Source: Phellopilus nigrolimitatus
Taxonomy: Eukaryota > Basidiomycota > Agaricomycetes > Hymenochaetales > Hymenochaetaceae
DNA: 64,000 nucleotides
Direction of reading: 5' to 3'
Assembly: GCA_021029095.1 (NCBI GenBank)
Contig: JAJOHG010000006.1
Location: 806,001-870,000, forward strand
The position numbers were made by a program, and so were the translations under genes. Every line of letters starts with the position of its first letter. Positions within the stretch are counted from its first letter, which is position 1. The notes under the pieces were generated by a model, which was not told the DNA's origin, searched no databases, and saw only the letters and a list, made by a program, of their open reading frames with translations. Positions 1 to 10,941 of this stretch are shown piece after piece.

Positions 1-1712
1 ATCGCCCATGTAAACTCGTATGTCTTGCATGCGTCCTCGAACGTGCTCAGGATCAGGCCGCCCTCCGGGTCGATGTCCTCGATGTCCTCGATGACGTCGA
101 TCCAGTTAGACACTTCCGAGAAAAATGGGTCGTCGTCCGGGAAGCGGTGCGTTTCCTCGTAGTCGTCTCCCGGACGGCGGATGTACAGGATGGGCTGCAC
201 GTATGGGTTCACGAGCCTGGGAGAACGGTCGGTGACGCGCGCTGCGCGTGTAGCGCTGTTTGACTTACTTGAGAGAGTAGCCATCCGCGAATACCTCCAG
301 TTCACAGCTATAGTTCGTACCCTGCAACGCGACCGCATGGGTAAAGCTACCGACGGCACCGCTGTCGTACTTCCTACTCGGATCTTTAGGCAAAAAAACT
401 ACAACTAAACCACGAGAACTACGTACCAGGTTGCGGAAGTGATGCGCGGAATTCTGTTCTCCGGCGCAATTTTTGATTCGTCGATGGACATCTTCGACAG
501 GTGGCCTGCCTTCTCGTCCCACTCAAGTGAATGGGCTACGACCGAATCGATGTCGACTTCACCTCCAAAGTAGCGCGAGAGGTCGCAGAAGTGAGTGCCT
601 TGCTCAACAATCGGACCGCAACTGAAATTGAGACGGTCAGACAAAATCCTAGTTTTTGTTTCTAAACTGTTACCCACCTGATAGATTTGTCCCACCAGTC
701 GGGCTTTGCGATAGCTTCGTACGCGCAAGCGTAGCGCGCAACGGTGGCCATGACAGTCAAATCATTGTCAATGATGATTTGCTTCATCATCTGAACAGCC
801 TTCAGGTAGCGAAGCATGTATCTACGACTCTTGTTAAAACAATGCGGTCTAAAAGAATTGAGGGGTAGACACACCCGACAGAGCATACAACGCCGCTATC
901 CTGGATCGATTTGGCCACAACAAAGGCGTCCGGGATCCCTTCTTCTTTTCCAGTTGCGATAGGCTTTTCAATAAACATCGCCACACCCGGAAAATGCTTA
1001 AGGACCTGCAGCTCGACGTCGCGCCCGGGCTTTGTGCTCCCGCGGAACATCGGGGGACTGCCAATGACGATGGCGTGCGGGCGCTCTTTCGCCGTCATGC
1101 CCTTGACAAACTCATCGAGCGACTTGAAGATGCGCGTATCCTTGTACGCGGAGACGACGAACGAGTCACATTTTTTCTGGAGCACGGCCTGCGCGCGTTC
1201 GATCGCGGGGTCGATCAGCGCGACGACCTTGAGACGCGGGCCAAGTTTGCTGCAAGCGCACAGGGATTAGACGGGCGCAACGCTGATCAGGCGCGATTAC
1301 ACACTGTTCGAAGCGGAAGGAGTGGTTCCATGGGCCCTCATCCGAGCCTGCCATTCAGAACGCGGCATCGTCAGCTTGCTGCAAGCCTGGAATCGCGTGT
1401 GGCGGGCGCATATACGCACCGAACATAATGTTCCCCGCTCCGATGAAGACGACATTGAAGTCTCCTCCTCCTCCAACGTGCCCCACTCTGCACGATGAGT
1501 GTATGCGCCACGACGAAATTTATCCAGTGGAGGTAAGGAGCATATAGCATGCCTTGTAAGACCAGCTGAGCACGGAGTCGTGTGCTGTCACTCAACTTGT
1601 CCATGCGAATGAGCCTCGCGGGGTCGATCGAGTCCTTGCGCGCGACGCCTGATGGCCTGCGCTCCGACAGACGTCGCTCGGACGGGCGACGCGAGGAGAT
1701 GGGCGAGTGCAT
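1..1712 (-). CDS. Gfo/Idh/MocA-family oxidoreductase, 3' end outside window
   Basis: Probable NAD(P)-dependent oxidoreductase; the specific substrate cannot be told. Joined minus-strand exons give the Rossmann loop VVFIGAGNIMFG (about 1430-1475), then GPWNHSFR, VVALIDPAIERAQAV, the family signature FIEKPIATGK (about 950-985) and GPIVEQGTHFCDLSRYFGG (about 550-620). Introns of 50-80 nt with GT-AG ends fit at each frame change (for example 840-890, 630-685 and 200-270). The last exon runs off the left edge, so the C-terminus is missing. The N-terminus is uncertain: the ATG at 1712 opens a reading frame that needs one more intron before the Rossmann loop. Family assignment is firm, exact start is not. 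Confidence 0.8.
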
Positions 1713-2137
1713 GGTGTCGACGATTAGATCAAATGCAACGAGCGGTGACGGGCTAACTAAGTGGGATTGAGCTCGTCGACTGCGAACGTAGTGATGGAGA
1801 TGAGCAGAGTCGAGATATCTCAGTGGAGTTGGTGAGCGTCACTTTTTTGTAGCCGCGAAGACGTCCAGGGACCAGGATGGAGCGACACCGCGACCCTCAA
1901 TTACTGCTTTTGTCGATGCACGCCGTACCGATGGTAAACATATGTAGCTCGCCACCGTCGTCGTCGACGCAACGAGCACAGCGCAAAAAGACATTATGGA
2001 CAACAGTAACCCTGGGGTATATTAACTTGTACAAGGAAAATGCATATGTGATATCGGGACTGAAGCGAAAGAAATGCACGGAAATGTATGGGTAAAGACA
2101 GCACGGCGTGTTTGTAGTTCAGCAAGTCGGACGCTGC
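1713..2137. other. Intergenic, no gene seen
   Basis: Lies between the start of the oxidoreductase and the stop of the next minus-strand gene. It should hold the oxidoreductase promoter and the neighbour's 3' UTR. I see no conserved ORF, RNA gene or repeat. Confidence 0.5.
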
Positions 2138-2694
2138 TCATCTGCGCCCAGTAGACTTGTCCGACGGGCCCTGCCCTCCTAGGCCCTCCTTCGCCTTCCG
2201 CTCTCGCGCAGCCAATATCGCCTGTGTCCTCGCCTCGGCCGCGCGCAGCCGCTCGCTCATCGCCTGCAACTCCGCGTTCAGCTTCTCGTTCTCCTGCGCT
2301 AGCCGGAGCACATTCGACTGCCGCTTTTCCATCTGCTCCTTTTTCCTGCAACATGAATGTGTCAGACGTTGAGAGACGCCTTCAGAGGAATGGGCGAGTT
2401 ACTTTGGATCGATGTCAGCCGCGAGCGTCGTCCCGGCGATGAGCTGATCGAGCGAAAGTGACACGTCAAACTTCGTCTCTGGCAGCTTTGGGACGCTGGG
2501 TGACGCTGGAGTCTCCTGGTTCGTTGTCATTCGCGACACTCTCGACATCCTGCACGCGAGGTGGGACGAGGGCACGTATCGTTGTATCCTGTCGCGTTAG
2601 CTCTTTTCCTCCTTATAAGCACGCTGACTGACCTGCTCTCCATCGACGAGCGCGGCTGAGGCTCTGCTCCCAGCATGTTGTCGTAAGAGTTCAT
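2138..2694 (-). CDS. Small coiled-coil protein, unrecognised
   Basis: Three exons join in frame: MNSYDNMLG... from 2694, a middle exon containing KLPETKFDVSLSLDQLIAG, and a last exon rich in Glu, Lys, Arg and Ala (LRLAQENEKLNAELQAMSER). The introns are bounded by AG/GTCAGT...GCAG/G near 2549-2624 and AA/GTAACT...GCAG/G near 2348-2404. The product is roughly 135 residues: a polar N-terminal half and a C-terminal heptad-like helix, suggesting self-association or a binding adaptor. I do not recognise a family. The start at 2694 was chosen because it is the most upstream in-frame ATG; 2676 is an alternative. Confidence 0.55.
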
Positions 2695-3555
2695 GAGTTG
2701 TGAAGCGAGAGAAAATGAAGGTGTGAAGATGGATTGTAGTCAATGAACACGATGGTAAGTGATGTAACGAGGCTTGTGTTAGTCGGCAACCTGCGCCACT
2801 CCTTGCTAATTAAAGTATCCAATGAACTTTGCCGACGCCGAGCTTCCTTTCGAGTCAAAAAATTGCTGTGAAAACTACTTGAAAAAATATACATGTACTG
2901 AAAAATAGAATCAACAACAATTCATCGATTATACTCGAAATTGTCTTATTGGCTCTGAAAGAAACAGAACGGACGCGTCGATGAGGACGCGTCCATAACA
3001 GAGATAAGGTTTGAATCAATAGTGACCTCGCGCCAGGCGCAGCCACATCCTAGAGCTAAGAATTCTTCCATCTAGAAGATATTCCCTCGTCGGAATCTAA
3101 TACGTATTCAATCTCCAGCTGTATTTTTAAGTAGAACAACCGCTTCTGGACGTCCTCACTTCGCCACATGCAAGCCAAGTCATCAAGTTTTGGCCTGTAG
3201 ATTCGCAAGCAAACATGACCCAGGTATACCGTCGTTTCTTCTAAGGATCAAGTTTATCCCGCTGACATGTGTCTCGTGAAAATGAGTCAAGCTTCCTGCA
3301 GGAAGACTTCCCTACTAACTCTTGTCAAGATCCGAATGAACAAGAAAGGAGGAATCGAAAGCTCCCAAGTCCTTGAAGGAAGCATAATGTTTAACACTTA
3401 CGAAATGACGGTTGCTGACTTGTTTGTTGCATAAGTTTATGAAGTGCACCGTGTAATTTCATGAGATGTGCTTGGTCCAGTCAGTATTAGTACATCTTCT
3501 ATAACATCTGCTTTCAATTCGTTAGGAGACACCTCATTGTTTTCTGGGACGTGCA
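2695..3555. other. Intergenic, no gene seen
   Basis: About 860 bp between two minus-strand genes, comparatively A/T-rich with no ORF that continues across plausible splice sites. Presumably promoter and 3' UTR; nothing specific recognised. Confidence 0.5.
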
Positions 3556-4678
3556 TCACAGCTCTGGAAGTAGGTCCACGGTGCCCGTCATGCCAACGAC
3601 GCCGTCGTCGTCCTCCGCCCACAGCGTCGCCTCGGCTCTTTCCACGTCGAACGCACCACGCACGTGCTGGCGCCGGCCCACGACCACGGGGTTTCGCGCG
3701 CGGTACACGAAATTGTCAATGCCTCCCTTGTAGCCTTCGTGGAACAGCGCCTCGACGAGCATTAGAGCAGTCAGCGGGCCGTGAACGAGTCGTTCTGCGG
3801 GTATGCACATGCAATATGAAGGGAGGAGACCTCAATGTGAGGCACGTTGGTTAGCGAGTTGCACGCACCGGGGTAGCCCTCTTCATTCTGTGCGTATTCA
3901 CGGTCGAGGTGAATCAAGTGGGCATTCCATGTCAACGCAGAGAAGCGGAACAGCGTTGTCGGCGTAGGCGTCCATGTAAAGTTGTACTGCGGCTCGGGGA
4001 GGCCAGTAACTTCAAACCAACCAGAAACGATTCTCCTCGTATTCTTTGTTAGATACTTCCATACGTACCTTCACGCGTCTCCCTTCGGTCAGCACGCGCC
4101 TCTCTAGGGAGATACACATGAATCCTGTCCTCGGACATCCGGGGCCTAGCTTCGTACTGCCGATAATCAATCTTCTGGTGCACGAACACCATCGGCGTGC
4201 CCTGCTCGAAGCCCTTCTTCTCGATCTTCGCAATACTCACCGCCGCCGTCGCCGCAGGCCCTATGCAGAGGCTGCGCGTGGGCGGGAAGCGGAACGCGCC
4301 GCCCGCCCACATGCGCCGCGTGAACGGCGGCGGGGGGCAGAAGTCCGTGTCGGTCTGGTCGACGCCGAGCTGCGCCTCGGGCGTGCGCGCATGGAAGAAC
4401 ACGAGCGAGTGCAGCGGCTGAAGGGGCTCATAATCCGGAGGCGCGTGGGCGGCATCGCGCGTTGGCAGTGTACAGTAGAGGTCGGCGACTTTGGAGCTTG
4501 AGAGTCCATCGTGATAGAGGTGCTGAGCGGTATGGGCTTGCTGTATCCAGTGGTCGAGAGCGGCCTCCTGCTCCGCCGAGACTGGTGACGAGTAAAACCT
4601 GCCAAGCTTATGTCCTGCACGGGCAGGGCGAATGATGCGTCTGCCTTGAGAGACAAGTACGGTGCTCCTCGGGATCAT
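3556..4678 (-). CDS. HTD2: Mitochondrial 3-hydroxyacyl-thioester dehydratase, Htd2/MaoC-like hot-dog fold
   Basis: Likely the dehydratase step of mitochondrial type II fatty acid synthesis, converting 3-hydroxyacyl-ACP to enoyl-ACP. Exon 1 (from ATG 4678) starts with a basic leader ending GRFYSS, typical of mitochondrial import, followed by LCIGPAATAAVSIAKIEKKG and FVHQKIDYRQYEARP. After an intron with donor GTACGT near 4070, exon 2 carries LFRFSALTWNAHLIHLDREY, the hydratase motif with the catalytic-type Asn/His. The last exon has ERLVHGPLTALMLVEALF and ends at 3556. Organisation and length match fungal Htd2 and related MaoC proteins. The mesaconyl-CoA hydratase relatives share this fold, so substrate is inferred from the leader and general similarity. 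Confidence 0.85.
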
Positions 4679-4848
4679 CTTGATGAGGCTTCGCAAAGAC
4701 TGTGGTTGTAAGAATACAAGCCGTGGAAGATAATGCCGTATGTCTACTCTGTACAGAACGCGTTTGTTATACATATTCCTAAAACAATTCTTAAACAAAT
4801 CATCTATCCTTATCATCCGATTCTTTCCATAGTGCACTTTCTCTAGCC

Positions 4849-5892
4849 TTACTTGCTAGGCAGCACGACAACGAACGTCTGGTACGGGAAGTGGAACAGA
4901 CCCTGCTCTTCGTTGATCCAGACTTTGTCCTCTCCCTTCTCGACAATTGCTTTCACATCTTGCCTCACCTTCTGCTTCTCTTCGTCGGGCAGGACGGCTA
5001 TGTAGCTCTTGCTGAATACACGATCGGCCACGCTGTCTACCGTAGCGGGGATGGTATGCGACAGCACCGTCTCTTCGTGTGGCTTGAAGAACTTCGCGTA
5101 CGAAGGCACGTCGAAGACCTTGCGCCAAAGGCCGAGTCTGAATTGCGGTGTGCCCTTTTCGAATTTCTCATAAATGTCGCGCAGCTCGGCAACCCAACGG
5201 GCTTTCTCGCTGAGTTGAGCGATTAGATAAAAACCGTCATCTAGGGGAAATATTCAGCAATTCGCACCGATCTTCCAGGTTCCAAATGAGAACAACCACC
5301 CCGTTCGGTTTCAAGGCCCTTGCAAATTCTTGCAATGCCGCGTCATGGTCGGGGCACCAGTGGAAAGCCTGAAGAGCAGTCCGGGGTCGCCATCGTTTGT
5401 ATCGTCAAAGCATTTTTTAATGCACACCTGGGCGATCACAATCAAGTCCGCCCATGCATCCGGGACACCAGTGCTGTCAAATGTCCCATTGGCCACGCTC
5501 GCCCTCGAGTCTGTAACCGTCTTTGTGAAGACCTCGCGCATGCCTTCGCTGGGTTCGACGGCCCTCAGTTCGCCAATGCTTGACTGCCATTCGGGATGGG
5601 CAAGCAGAGCACGGGTAAAGATGCCGGTCCCAGCACCAAGCCTGCACGAAATCCGTGAGCGATGGAAGATGTGCAAGGAGACTTAGACCTACTCTACGAT
5701 ATTTACTGATGTCTTCGCACTGACTGCCTTACGAATGAGAGATAAAGCATTGGGCTGATAGGAAGGCCGCGCTCTGCGAGAACGTCTCAGCGTCGATCCG
5801 ACCTATTGTCGCTTCTCGCACCTATCATACAGCTCGTTCGTGCCAGAGCCAAACCCGGCCTTGGCCATTTCGTGAACTTGGGCTGCAGACAT
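4849..5892 (-). CDS. SAM-dependent class I methyltransferase (methyltransferase 11 type)
   Basis: Five exons join cleanly. The start MSAAQVHEMAKAGFGSG (ATG 5892) precedes ELYDRARPSYQPNALSLI; after the next intron comes motif I, VELGAGTGIFTR, then VEPSEGMR (motif II region), WADLIVIAQAFHWC and ALKPNGVVVLIWNLEDR (motifs III-IV). The 59-nt intron near 5214-5272 must be removed to join LEDR to EKARWVAELRDIYEKF. The C-terminal exon holds RLGLWRKVFDVPSYAKFF and ends LPSK at 4849. Full length is about 280 residues, as in fungal Crg1/Tmt1-like small-molecule methyltransferases. Substrate unknown; no biosynthetic cluster surrounds it. Confidence 0.85.
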
Positions 5893-6485
5893 CGTAGAAT
5901 ACCTTGCTTGTTTTGAAGAGTAGTTGAGCCGCGGGAAGCGTCGTCGCACTAAACAGAAAACTAATTTCATGGCACACGATATAAATGCACGATATCGCAG
6001 TGTCTGCCCACACTCGAGCGGTCCGCCGCATCGGCCGAATTTGCCGAGAACAGGCGAATAATACATGTGACCATCCAATTATCTCTGGATCTTAGCTAAA
6101 TATATTTGAACGAGTTAATGTACATACATACATATAGGTGGGCTGGAAAAGTCTTCGTCTACCCCCCTCTAATGTAGTATGCTGCCAGCTCAGCTCATCC
6201 CAAAAGTTATTGAGTACATGCTGTACGTTTATCATACGTGACCAAAGGAAATGTTCTGCACGGTTTAGCTTCTTGTGTGAACGACGGGACGGGAGCCATC
6301 AACTGCTTTTTTGGTCCAGGGGGAGGATTTTTCCTATGGTGTATTCGGTAGTAATATTTTAGTAGTAATACAGTCGTGCGAGGTTGCGATCTAAAGAGGA
6401 GTCAAAACAAAATGTCCTTGGGAGTCACGATTTGTGAATGTCCAAGTCCATAACTGGATCAGATCCTGCAATGAACGAGATAGAG
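5893..6485. other. Intergenic, no gene seen
   Basis: About 590 bp between two minus-strand genes. It contains a short CATA-type repeat around 6120-6135 and A/T-rich sequence but no supportable gene. Confidence 0.5.
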
Positions 6486-7781
6486 TCACCTAACAGACCA
6501 CTCGTCGACTATTCGCGGGGCCATGCAGTCAAATGCAAGCAATACTTCACGTGCCGAGGGTCGCGCCTCAAACGACTCATGCAGCATTGGACGCGTCAGC
6601 TGGACGAGCCCGGGGAGGTCGTGCCCCGCCAACTACAAACAGGTGCCAGTTTAGTGAAGGATTATCAGCGGCCTTCACCTGGAGAATATAATAAAGCAGA
6701 CAAGAGCTTACATTGCAAGCACGAAGCATAACGACGGCCAGCGCCCATACATCCACCTTGAACGGATCGGAAACCCCGCCTCGCTCAATCTCCGGGGGCA
6801 TTTCCGTCCCGCGACACCCGCATATCCGCGGAAGCACGCTCTCGTCGCTATACCTCCGACTCATCTCAAAGTCGATATACCGATGATGCCCCTCGTAGTC
6901 CGTCAGCACATTGCGCAAGGAAATGTCGAGATGAGCTATGCGGTGCTTATGCATAAATACAAGACCCTATAAAATTAGCCCTTACTACGAGTGTTTTATC
7001 TTTGCATTATTGTGACGCACCTCTATACATTGCCTGACTGCACGAAGAAAATCGCGAATCGAGCATGGATCTTCTGGCGTGATAAGTTGGGAAGACCATT
7101 CCTCCTGAACGATAAAGCCCAAGTCCGCCTCGGGCACTCTGATCAGGTCAAGAACGGCTATTTTCATAGTTAAGCACAGAAGGAAGAAAGTTCTCCGGCG
7201 CCATTTTGGCACTCCTTGAACGGCAAATAGAACTCACGGATCGTATGATTCATGGGATCATCGCGAAGAGGCGGGGTCGTCAGAAGACAGATGACCTCAA
7301 ACTGGCGGCTACGGAGACACGCGGCCTTAACCACAATGCGCTTCTCATCGCGCACCCGCGTCCCGCGGAAAAGCGTGTCAGGCTATAAATAATTAGACGT
7401 GCCAAAAGAAAAAAAAAATTGGAAAAAGAGAATTGAATTTGCGACGAGAAATACGGCATAGAAACAAATCACACCCACCAATCCAGCATCTTTGCAGAGC
7501 GCGTCAGAGCTCCCTCTACATGCGCGTGCATACCCTTCTTTGTGGCACACGTTCTCCGGCGTATCCGGAATAGATCCTTTCCAGATACGCTCATAGTACT
7601 GCTTGACATCTCGGGACGTATCGAGACGAAAGCCGTGGCGCTCGAATAACATCTTATAACTATCCCAGCAAGGCGTAACGCGCACGTTTAGATCATCTTC
7701 ATCTAGTGAGGATGCAGAGGAAGTTGATGGGAAAGAACCGGAGCTTGATGCCGACGAGAAGGAGCTTATTCGCGGACGCAT
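6486..7781 (-). CDS. Fungal-type protein kinase with DFE in place of DFG
   Basis: Single-domain kinase of a lineage common in Agaricomycetes. A Ser-rich N-terminus (ATG 7781) leads to GTRVRDEKRIVVKAA, where the Lys is the likely VAIK lysine. An 80-nt intron joins NHTIPVLDLIRVPEAD, followed by FIVQEEWSSQLI (hinge). The catalytic loop is HLDISLRNVL and the magnesium loop IDFEMSRRY: the Asp is kept but Gly of DFG is Glu. GCRGTEMPPEIE (activation/P+1), VDVWALAVVMLRA and ARPSAREVL follow. The last intron rejoins AGHDLPGLVQLTRPML, and translation ends at 6486. HxD, Asn and DF Asp are intact, so it may be active; target unknown. Confidence 0.8.
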
Positions 7782-8450
7782 CTCACAGTCTCAAGCTTTA
7801 GCTGCACGCAGGAAGGAGACCCGGGAAGATGGAAGGGCAGAAAAGCACAGGCAGGAAGGATTTATAGCAGAAGATTATACGGGGCGGAAAGCAGACTAGA
7901 GACCGATAACCACTTGAGGCATAGGCGATGCATATGAAGACCCGAGGACCAATAAGAGAGACAAATGTGACTTTTTGAGTGTTTTTTTCACTGCGCTAGA
8001 TAGCGCTCGAAAAGGAATTCGGTACCGCAAACGGGCGAAAGAGAAACACGCTGTGCATCTTTGTCCGACGTCGCATCACGCTAGGCAAGAAAGCGACAAC
8101 GAGAACGCTGATCCAGTACGTTTTTGAGACGAAGGCCGACGCGCGACCGCACGGAAGAACAGGGTGAGCTGGTGAAGGGTACCGATGCGGGGCAGCTTTC
8201 CCAGCGCGAAGGGACAGTCTGCGTTGGCAGCCATGGAAGATCCGAAACCAGATTCCAAGTGGAGTAAGTCGTGGGCATTTTGTGAGACAAAATGACCAGA
8301 ATTCAGATAATGTTGTGAGAGAAAAGAGCCTGAGCAGGGTATAGCACTGCAGGATGCAGGCCGTGAGGAATTCATTGATCCTCAGTCGAGTCCCAATCCG
8401 GCGTGATTTCTCCCACCGTCACGCACGTACCTTCGCCTCGACCCACCACC
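7782..8450. promoter_or_regulatory. Divergent intergenic region between kinase and TAF13
   Basis: About 670 bp separating the start of the minus-strand kinase from the start of plus-strand TAF13, so it should carry both promoters. No ORF here fits a gene and I see no unambiguous core element. Confidence 0.45.
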
Positions 8451-9374
8451 ATGACCTGGCAGCCTAATCTCTACCAACACTATCCGCACCCCTCTTCCTA
8501 TCCTCAGCTAGCATATCCACAGACTCAGGAGCCATATGCTGCCCAGGGTTATGCTTGGTACGGTTACTCCTATCCGCAGCAACAGCAGCATGCCCAGCAA
8601 CCGCGTCATGTCCAGCCACCTGTCCAGCATGTAGCTAAAGTCCCAACGACCCCAGCACCTGCACCCGTGTCTGCTGCACCAACAACAACGACATTTTCGT
8701 CGTACAACCCTACATCTACGCGCGACATTACCTCCAATGCAGCGGGAACGAGCACTGGCACGCGTGGACCGCGGAGACAGTCCCAGATGAAGGGGCTCTT
8801 CTCGAAAGAATGTGAGTGTTTGCACCGCCCGTCTCTTGCTATATGAACAATCGGATCGCGAAAGCGAGGTTGATTAGTGTCATATTCCTCTTTCTCGTAC
8901 CGAAACTGTGTGCTGGCCTCCGAGAAGTGACCGTTTGAATCACAGCCTTTATTCAACACGACATGATTCTTTTTGTCGAAGACATGCCTCGACGTGGGCA
9001 AGAATGCTGACATGTATTTTTGCAGTACCAAAACTTATGTATGGGTTTGGTGACGACAAACAAGTCGCGAATGACTCAGTCGCAGTCATGGAGGAAATCT
9101 TGATTGAATACTTAGTTGACGTGGTGTGTTAGCTCTTCCGATCAAATCATGACTTCTCTGATAATTGTGTCTCCGTCGGAAACAGTGCCAGACCGCTCTT
9201 GCGTCGACCCGGAAGACACGTCTCCAAATCGAAGACCTGCGCCGCACGCTATCGCGTCCTGCAGATGCCAAGAAGCTCGCACGTATGGAGGAGCTACTAT
9301 TTATGCAAGAGGATATCAAGCGAGCGAGAAAGCAGTTCGAGGAGAATGAGATGGGTGGCGGCGGCGACTACTAG
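8451..9374 (+). CDS. TAF13: TFIID subunit TAF13 (histone-fold)
   Basis: General transcription factor subunit; TAF13 pairs with TAF11 by a histone fold within TFIID. Exon 1 (ATG 8451 in ACCACCATGA) encodes a Tyr/Pro/Gln-rich N-terminal extension and ends LFSKE. Removing the intron from 8812 gives LPKLMYGFGDDKQVANDS and VMEEILIEYLVDV, the first part of the TAF13 fold. The second intron (donor GTGTGT near 9124) joins CQTALASTRKTRLQIEDLRR, then LSRPADAKKLARMEELLFM and a charged tail ending GGGGDY. Motif order and C-terminal helix match the family closely. The low-complexity N-terminal third is longer than in yeast TAF13 and is probably disordered. Confidence 0.93.
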
Positions 9375-9492
9375 TTATATCGTTCTTCACGTCCCGTTTC
9401 TTTTCAGGCTACAATCAGATCTGTATCATACATCCATACGTGTACAGTATTGCAATTAAATTAGAGTGAATCTTCATCTTTTAAATCCAAGC

Positions 9493-10776
9493 TTAGGTCC
9501 CGTCACCTGCCTTCCCCTCGTCCCCATTTGTTGGCGTTTCTAGCTTTCGCCTTTTTCGCTCCAAGTACCGTTCGCGGGCGCTCTTCACGTCGTCCTCCGT
9601 GTTCCGCTTCACGACCATCCGCTGCGCCCTCTGGCGCTCACGTTCCTCCAGCTCCTGGGCCGTGCGCTCCGTTTCATCCGCTAACTGCTGCTGAATCTCC
9701 CGCCGACGGCGCTCGTTGATCTCGCGCTGGCTAGCAGCGCTTCCTACCGCGCGATTCGTCACCACCGGCTCATCGCCCTCCACGCTTCCCGCCTTCCGCT
9801 TCCCGGCGTTCAGCCCGAGCCGCCGTGTGTTCGGCGCCGAGAGGTTCAGGCCCGCGGAGAGCAGCTCGCGCTTGTCGACAATTTGGTTGTCGTCATTCAG
9901 TTCGACAGTCTTGCCTTCTTCCCGCGCGTGCGCGGCGCGTTCGAGGTCGGACACGGGCGTGTAATCCGTGGGTTTCGTGATCGTGAGGTTCTCCGGCGCG
10001 GCTGTCTTCTTCTTTTCTGTAGTGGCGGCAACGGTAGCGCTGTGCTGTTCCTCGGTCTGCTCGAGGAGCTGGCGGTAGAAGTGCGTCATTCCAGTTGAGG
10101 GCCCACGCTTTGCCTTTTCCAGTTCTATTTAGAGTATTAGTGAGCGGCGGACAATTGGAAATGCTCGTAGCAGACCTTCGCGTTGCTTCTCTTCTGCCTC
10201 TGCTCTTCGAACCTCAGCCATTTGGTCCTTGTACGCCTGAGTCACGAATTGGTCCTTTTCCGCAAATTCGTCTCCTTCCGCCTCTCGCTCACGTTGTATC
10301 ATCTTCTCCTCGGCTCGAAGGTGGTCGAGTTTGCGTATGGTCGCTGATTGCAGTAGGGAGTTTATGTATTTAGGCTAAAATATCCAATGAAAACGGGGAG
10401 TCGTTAAGCAAGGAAGTCAGTGTAATAGTTACACTGTACTCACCTTGCGTTCCAGCGTCTCAACCTCCTTCTTCTCCTTCTGACGTGCCTTCGCGGCCTG
10501 CATCCTGTCCCACACCTCATCATACTCGTACACGCTCGCGTCGACACGCCGCTCCGCCTCGATGCGCTTCTGCTGCGCTTTTGACAACCGCGGAGCCGCC
10601 TGCGCAGCGAGAGTCTTGTTTACTTTTGTCGCGCCTTTTGAACTGGAGCCCGAGGCAGTCGGCGCGGCGTCGAGCGGCTCATCGTCCCCGAGCGACGCGA
10701 AGGCAGCAGGCTGCTTGAGCGATGGCGCGCTCCCTGCGGCCGGCTTGGACTTATTGAGGGAGAAAGAGACTTTCAT
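9493..10776 (-). CDS. NSRP1: Nuclear speckle splicing regulatory protein 1 homolog (DUF2040)
   Basis: Probable splicing-associated nuclear protein. The start MKVSFSLNKSK (ATG 10776) was preferred over the in-frame ATG at 10788 because family members begin MK[IV]SFS. VYEYDEVWDRMQAAKARQKE precedes an intron (about 10370-10441); the next exon encodes PKYINSLLQSATIRK and KDQFVTQAYKDQMAEVRR, the conserved NSRP1 core. After a second short intron, GMTHFYRQLLEQTEEQH leads to a Glu/Arg/Lys-rich C-terminal region that stops at 9493. It is convergent with TAF13, with only about 118 bp between the stops. Its start faces MTR3, 165 bp away, so the two may share a promoter region. Confidence 0.88.
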
Positions 10777-10941
10777 GACAAAGCTCAATGCTTAGTTGAG
10801 TTGGAAGGCTGAGACGAGTGACGTTGTAGCCGGTTGCCTTTTCTGCCTTTAGAGTTTAGACGCGTCAATATTTTTCAAGTCCGACGCGCGACTCGCTTGC
10901 GGCTTGACTGCGATCTCATCCACGCCTTGAGTCTGACTTTC

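Noticed and set aside
4046..4501. Plus-strand ORF of 151 codons opposite HTD2
   Set aside because: Arg-rich shadow of the GC-rich minus-strand coding exon; no domain and no splice logic.
5214..5275. A 27-nt intron or frameshift in the methyltransferase after LEDR
   Set aside because: A 59-nt GT-AG intron ending at CTCAG joins LEDREKARWVAELRD in frame.
3556..5892. Secondary-metabolite cluster from the dehydratase next to a methyltransferase
   Set aside because: The dehydratase has a mitochondrial leader and belongs to primary lipid synthesis, and no synthase, P450 or transporter is near.
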